NCBI GenBank assembly: GCA_017557265.1
Contig: JAFZAM010000222.1
Span: forward strand, 1 to 8,879
Direction: 5' to 3'
DNA length: 8,879 nucleotides
Origin: Oscillospiraceae bacterium
GTDB taxonomy: Bacteria > Bacillota > Clostridia > Oscillospirales > Oscillospiraceae
The notes beneath the pieces are model-generated. The model was given only the letters and a program-made list of their open reading frames with translations. It did no database searches and was not told the DNA's origin. Made by a program: the position numbers and the translations under genes. Shown in pieces: positions 6,417-8,879 of the stretch (position 1 is the stretch's first letter; each line of letters begins with the position of its first letter).

Positions 6417-6499
6417 CCTCGCGCCCCGCCGCACCCCGGCCCCGGGCGGCGCCGATATGAATAATAATGAGTATTCACGGCCGCAACGCGCATAAAGAG

Positions 6500-6529
6500 G
6501 CGGGGCTTTTCATTTTTGAAAAGCCCCGC
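6500..6529 (-). terminator. Hairpin after the CGGC remnant, possible terminator
   Basis: A perfect 12-bp stem pairs 6500-6511 (GCGGGGCTTTTC) with 6518-6529 around the loop ATTTTT. It starts 15 nt beyond the stop codon of the CGGC remnant and lies about 85 bp upstream of the opp -35 box, the expected place for a terminator separating the two. The tract after the stem on the minus strand is only CTCTTTAT, so termination may be weak; on the plus strand the following sequence is also T-rich but interrupted. Confidence 0.55.
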
Positions 6530-6544
6530 GCAGTTATTTATTCA

Positions 6545-6724
6545 TTATTTTCTTTTCGGGCTGTGATCCTCGTGCGTCTTCCAGACGACCTCGACCCCGC
6601 GCTCCTCGAGCCGGCGGGCGTTTTCCTCCATGGTCGGGCAGCGCGCCCCGCCCATCCGGGCGCAGACGCCTATGTGGACGGCCTCCGTCCCCACGGCGAC
6701 GAGCCTTTCGAGCTTTTCGCGCAT
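6545..6724 (-). pseudogene. CGGC-domain protein remnant (C-terminal part only)
   Basis: A 59-codon frame from ATG 6724 reads MREKLERLVAVGTEAVHIGV, then a cysteine, a second GARC-P segment, and ends with a helix and strand (GVEVVWKTHEDH). Strand, Cys, Cys-Pro, helix, 'rGveVV..TH' is the layout of the C-terminal half of CGGC-domain proteins, small cysteine-rich proteins of unknown, probably metal-binding, function. The N-terminal half with the defining CGGC motif is missing. Upstream the frame stays open for only 18 codons before a TGA (about 6779-6781) inside the palindromic element, and no good ribosome site precedes the ATG. It is therefore probably a 5'-truncated gene, although a short functional protein is possible. 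The other minus-strand frame (6797-6534) gives an arginine-rich, low-complexity product and is not convincing. Confidence 0.58.
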
Positions 6725-6753
6725 CCCCCGGTCCCCGTCCTCCCGTCTCCCCT

Positions 6754-6783
6754 CGCGTAGGGAGCGATGCCCTCATCGCTCCG
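6754..6783 (+). repeat. Short palindromic element, copy C
   Basis: CGCGTAGGG (6754-6762), arm AGCGATG, loop CCCT (6770-6773), arm CATCGCT, then CCG (6781-6783). The stem is 9 bp with the flanking GG/CC. It differs from copy B only by a paired substitution in the stem. It sits just upstream of the CGGC remnant and supplies an in-frame TGA that closes that reading frame. Confidence 0.75.
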
Positions 6784-6811
6784 CCTTCAGTCTTCATTAA
6801 ATTATAAGAAA

Positions 6812-6845
6812 GCTCCGGCAGCGCCCTTGCGGGTACTGCCGGAGC
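6812..6845 (-). terminator. Intrinsic terminator of the surface-protein gene
   Basis: A perfect 10-bp stem pairs GCTCCGGCAG (6812-6821) with its complement at 6836-6845. A small inner stem of CCC with GGG (6824-6826, 6831-6833) extends it. On the minus strand it is followed by a T-rich tract reading TTTCTTATAATTT. It lies 36 nt past the stop codon of the Cna-B protein. Confidence 0.82.
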
Positions 6846-6881
6846 ATTTCGTTATTTTCTATGCCGGGGTGGACTTGAGGC

Positions 6882-8879
6882 TTATTCCTCGTCCTCTTTT
6901 TTCTTTTTGCGGCCGAGGAACATGATCGCCAGTCCGGCGAGGGACAGTCCGCTCAGTCCGGCCCAGACCGGGATGTTGGACTCGTCGCCCGTAAGCGGCG
7001 CGCCGTAGAGCGGCGGCTCGTCGTCCTCGATCTCGCCGTAGAGAGGCGGCTCCTCATCCTCGAACTCTTCGTCCTTCGTGTTCGTGATCACGAAGCCCGC
7101 AGCGGCGCTGCCGCTGTAGCTCGGGGTGTAGCCCTCGGGAACGTCCTCGGATACCGTGTACGCGATCTCATTGCCCTCGGCATTGAGCTTGTCGAGGCCG
7201 GTCCACGTGTACTTCCAGCCGTTGGACTCGCTCAGCTCCGCGCTCTTGCCCGTGTCGGCGCCGTCGGCAAGCAGATGCACCGTCACGCTCGCGGGATGAT
7301 CGCCCTCGTCTGCCCAGACCTTCTCCACGCTCACGGAGACCGTCTCGGGATCGGGAGTCGGGGTCGGCGTCGGGGTGGGAGTCGGGGTCGGCGGAGGCGG
7401 CGGCGGAGGCGGAATGAGCGTATTCGTTACTGTCAGTAGGGTCGCCATATCGCCGCTGTAGCTTACAGTGTAGTGCTCGTCGGCATTGATCTCTTCGACC
7501 GTATACACGATTTCGTGGTTGGTCGCGTCGAACTTCAGCAGCCCGGTGAACGTGTACGTCCAGCTGTTGCCTTCGTTCAGTTCAGCGGTCTTGCCGGTCT
7601 CCATATTGTCGGCAAGCAGGCGTACCGTGACGCTCGTCGGACGGTACCAGCTCAGATACTCGTCGTCCCAGACCTTCTCAACGGAGACGTTCCTGAGGAT
7701 GATCTCGTTATTGATCACGTAGCCGGTCATGTCGCCGGTCACGCCCGTCATGGTGTAGCCGTTCGGCACGTCCTCGATGACCGTGTACTCAATGTCGTTT
7801 CCGTCAGATCCGACCTTGACCAGATTCTCAAAGACGCCCTTCCAGTTGTTATCCGCGTTCAGGATCAGAGATTTGTCCGTCGGGTTGCCGTTGGCCTTCA
7901 GATAGACCGTGATGCTCTCCGGACGGATGCCGTAGGAGTTGCCGTTGTCGATCCAGTTCTTCTCGACCGGTACGTTGACGACCTTGAGCGTATTCGTGAC
8001 CGTCACGCCTGCGGTCGGATTGTCGTTGCCGACGATGGCGACCGTGTAGCCGACCACGCTGAGCTCCCGGATGGTGTACTCGATTGCAGTGTTAACCGCG
8101 TCGGTCGCGCCCGCGGCGTACTTCGGCAGGTCGGTGAACGAGCCGGTCCAGCTGTTGTCCGCGTTCAGCTCAATGGTCTTGCCCGTCGTAGCGCCGCCCG
8201 CGAGGAGCTCGATGGTAACGCTCTGGGGTCTCGTGCCGTTGGCGTTCTCAAAGTCTTTCCAGACCTTGGTCACCGGGATGCTGACGGTCTCGTAGCTGTT
8301 GGCGAAGTTGAGGTTGCTGACGGTCGTGCCCTCGATGGCCGCGCCGTCGACGGTGACCGTCGCGACGAGGTTGCCGGAGCCCGGATTCGTCACGGTAACG
8401 ACGACCGTGTAGCTCTTCGTCGTGTAGACGATGCCGGTCTCGGTGCCGACGGACTCGGTCACGGTGTAGGTATAGGTGCCTACCGTGTCATAGGTGATGT
8501 CGCTGAAGGTGATCGCGCCGCCCGCCGCGTTGGTGACGGTCTCGTTGACGCCCTCGCCGTTCAGCGTGAAGCTGAACTGCTCAGCCGCGATGTCCTTGCC
8601 GCTCAGCGTCTTGACGCCGCCGAACTTGACGGTCACGGGCTGCGCCTCGTAGCTGTTGGAGAAGTTGAGATTGCTGACTATCGTGCCGTCAACAGGCGTT
8701 CCGTTGACGGTGACCGTCGCCGCGAGGCTGCCGGTGCCCGGATTCGTCACGTTCACGACGACCGTATACGTCGTGCTGTCATACGTCACGCCGCCCGCGC
8801 TGCCCGCGGTCTCGGCGACCGTGTAAGTGTACGTGCCGACGGTGTCGTAGCTGATGCTGCCGAAGTCGATGCTGCCGCC
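6882..8879 (-). CDS. Cell-wall-anchored surface protein with FctA-like and Cna-B domains (5' end outside window)
   Basis: The frame is open to the window edge, so at least 665 C-terminal residues are visible (numbered here from the edge). Residues 1-78 and 79-197 are two FctA/Spy0128-like pilin domains repeated every 119 residues, each ending F-x-N-S-Y-E. Four Cna-B domains follow, about 198-298, 299-393, 394-488 and 514-601. Each has the candidate self-made Lys-Asn isopeptide trio: K205/E272/N296, K307/E369/N391, K402/E463/N486 and K520/E578/N600. A Pro8-(ThrPro)6 linker (490-509) separates the last domain. The C-terminus has an acidic stalk (603-626) with PPLYG twice, sorting signal APLTG (627-631), a membrane helix (636-656) and a basic tail. 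Sortase would attach it to peptidoglycan; adhesion or a pilus-like role is inferred. No sortase gene is in the window. A GTG at 8789 is internal, not the start. Confidence 0.9.
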   Translation of the reverse strand, partial: GGSIDFGSISYDTVGTYTYTVAETAGSAGGVTYDSTTYTVVVNVTNPGTGSLAATVTVNGTPVDGTIVSNLNFSNSYEAQPVTVKFGGVKTLSGKDIAAEQFSFTLNGEGVNETVTNAAGGAITFSDITYDTVGTYTYTVTESVGTETGIVYTTKSYTVVVTVTNPGSGNLVATVTVDGAAIEGTTVSNLNFANSYETVSIPVTKVWKDFENANGTRPQSVTIELLAGGATTGKTIELNADNSWTGSFTDLPKYAAGATDAVNTAIEYTIRELSVVGYTVAIVGNDNPTAGVTVTNTLKVVNVPVEKNWIDNGNSYGIRPESITVYLKANGNPTDKSLILNADNNWKGVFENLVKVGSDGNDIEYTVIEDVPNGYTMTGVTGDMTGYVINNEIILRNVSVEKVWDDEYLSWYRPTSVTVRLLADNMETGKTAELNEGNSWTYTFTGLLKFDATNHEIVYTVEEINADEHYTVSYSGDMATLLTVTNTLIPPPPPPPPTPTPTPTPTPTPDPETVSVSVEKVWADEGDHPASVTVHLLADGADTGKSAELSESNGWKYTWTGLDKLNAEGNEIAYTVSEDVPEGYTPSYSGSAAAGFVITNTKDEEFEDEEPPLYGEIEDDEPPLYGAPLTGDESNIPVWAGLSGLSLAGLAIMFLGRKKKKEDEE
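7353..7412 (-). repeat. Low-complexity Pro/Thr-Pro linker coding repeat
   Basis: Sixty bases encode eight prolines followed by six Thr-Pro pairs. Reading on the minus strand, the DNA alternates CCG/CCC/CCT-type proline codons with ACN threonine codons. Such tracts vary in length by slippage. The segment puts a stiff, extended spacer between the third and fourth Cna-B domains. Confidence 0.85.
8289..8879 (-). repeat. Tandem 357-bp coding repeat (119-residue pilin-like domain)
   Basis: The visible part of the first domain (8879-8646) aligns with 8522-8289 at a constant offset of 357 bp. Shared blocks include YDTVGTYTYTV, YTVVV-VTNPG-G and T-VSNLNF-NSYE at the protein level, and ACGACGACCGT at 8755-8765 and 8398-8408 in the DNA. 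The array may continue beyond the window edge. Confidence 0.85.

Noticed and set aside
6467..6760. Plus-strand frame of 97 codons
   Set aside because: It is antisense to the CGGC remnant, runs through the terminator-like hairpin, and has no family features.
6534..6797. Minus-strand frame of 87 codons overlapping the CGGC remnant
   Set aside because: It gives an Arg/Gly-rich low-complexity product typical of an off-frame reading. The overlapping 59-codon frame matches a known domain layout.
6801..6829. TATAAT at 6806-6801 as a promoter for the CGGC remnant
   Set aside because: It falls within the T-rich tail of the surface-protein terminator and has no -35 box at suitable spacing (CAAGGG).

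Overview
The window looks like a GC-rich chromosomal segment from a Gram-positive gut Clostridia bacterium, probably in or near the Ruminococcaceae/Oscillospiraceae. The evidence is strong GGAGG-type ribosome sites, TTG as well as ATG starts, a lipobox-bearing solute-binding protein, a sortase-anchored surface protein with Cna-B domains, and an intergenic repeat of a type I recall from Faecalibacterium-like genomes. The taxon is an inference. Every gene I can support lies on the minus strand, so the window reads right to left.

Layout, in transcription order. (1) 8879-6882: the 3' part of a large cell-wall-anchored surface protein. It has two FctA/Spy0128-like pilin domains (the first cut by the window edge), four Cna-B domains, a Pro/Thr linker, an acidic stalk, an APLTG sorting signal, a membrane helix and a basic tail; a hairpin terminator follows at 6812-6845. 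(2) 6724-6545: a short CGGC-domain remnant whose frame is closed upstream by a stop inside a small palindromic element (6754-6783). (3) 6529-6500: a long hairpin, then a TTGACA/TAAACT promoter (6416-6388) for the peptide transporter. (4) 6320-2306: oppB, oppC, oppD and oppF, tightly packed with overlapping or nearly touching ends. (5) 2309-2281: a promoter with perfect consensus boxes and 17-bp spacing, its -35 box overlapping the oppF stop, serving oppA (2196-403). (6) 370-336: the oppA terminator. (7) 326-171: a non-coding stretch with two more copies of the palindromic element and a separate double-hairpin repeat. (8) 166-1: a promoter, ribosome site and first 33 codons of a type-B carboxylesterase.

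How it works together: OppA is the lipid-anchored receptor that catches peptides outside the membrane, OppB and OppC form the channel, and OppD and OppF are the paired ATPases. A separate strong promoter for the last gene would make receptor in excess over the membrane complex, the usual stoichiometry. The surface protein, CGGC remnant and esterase have no evident functional link to the transporter.

I found no convincing undescribed multi-gene system. The most interesting signals are non-coding: a palindromic element present three times with covarying stems, the promoter built into the oppF stop codon, and the element's abutment on the truncated CGGC gene.
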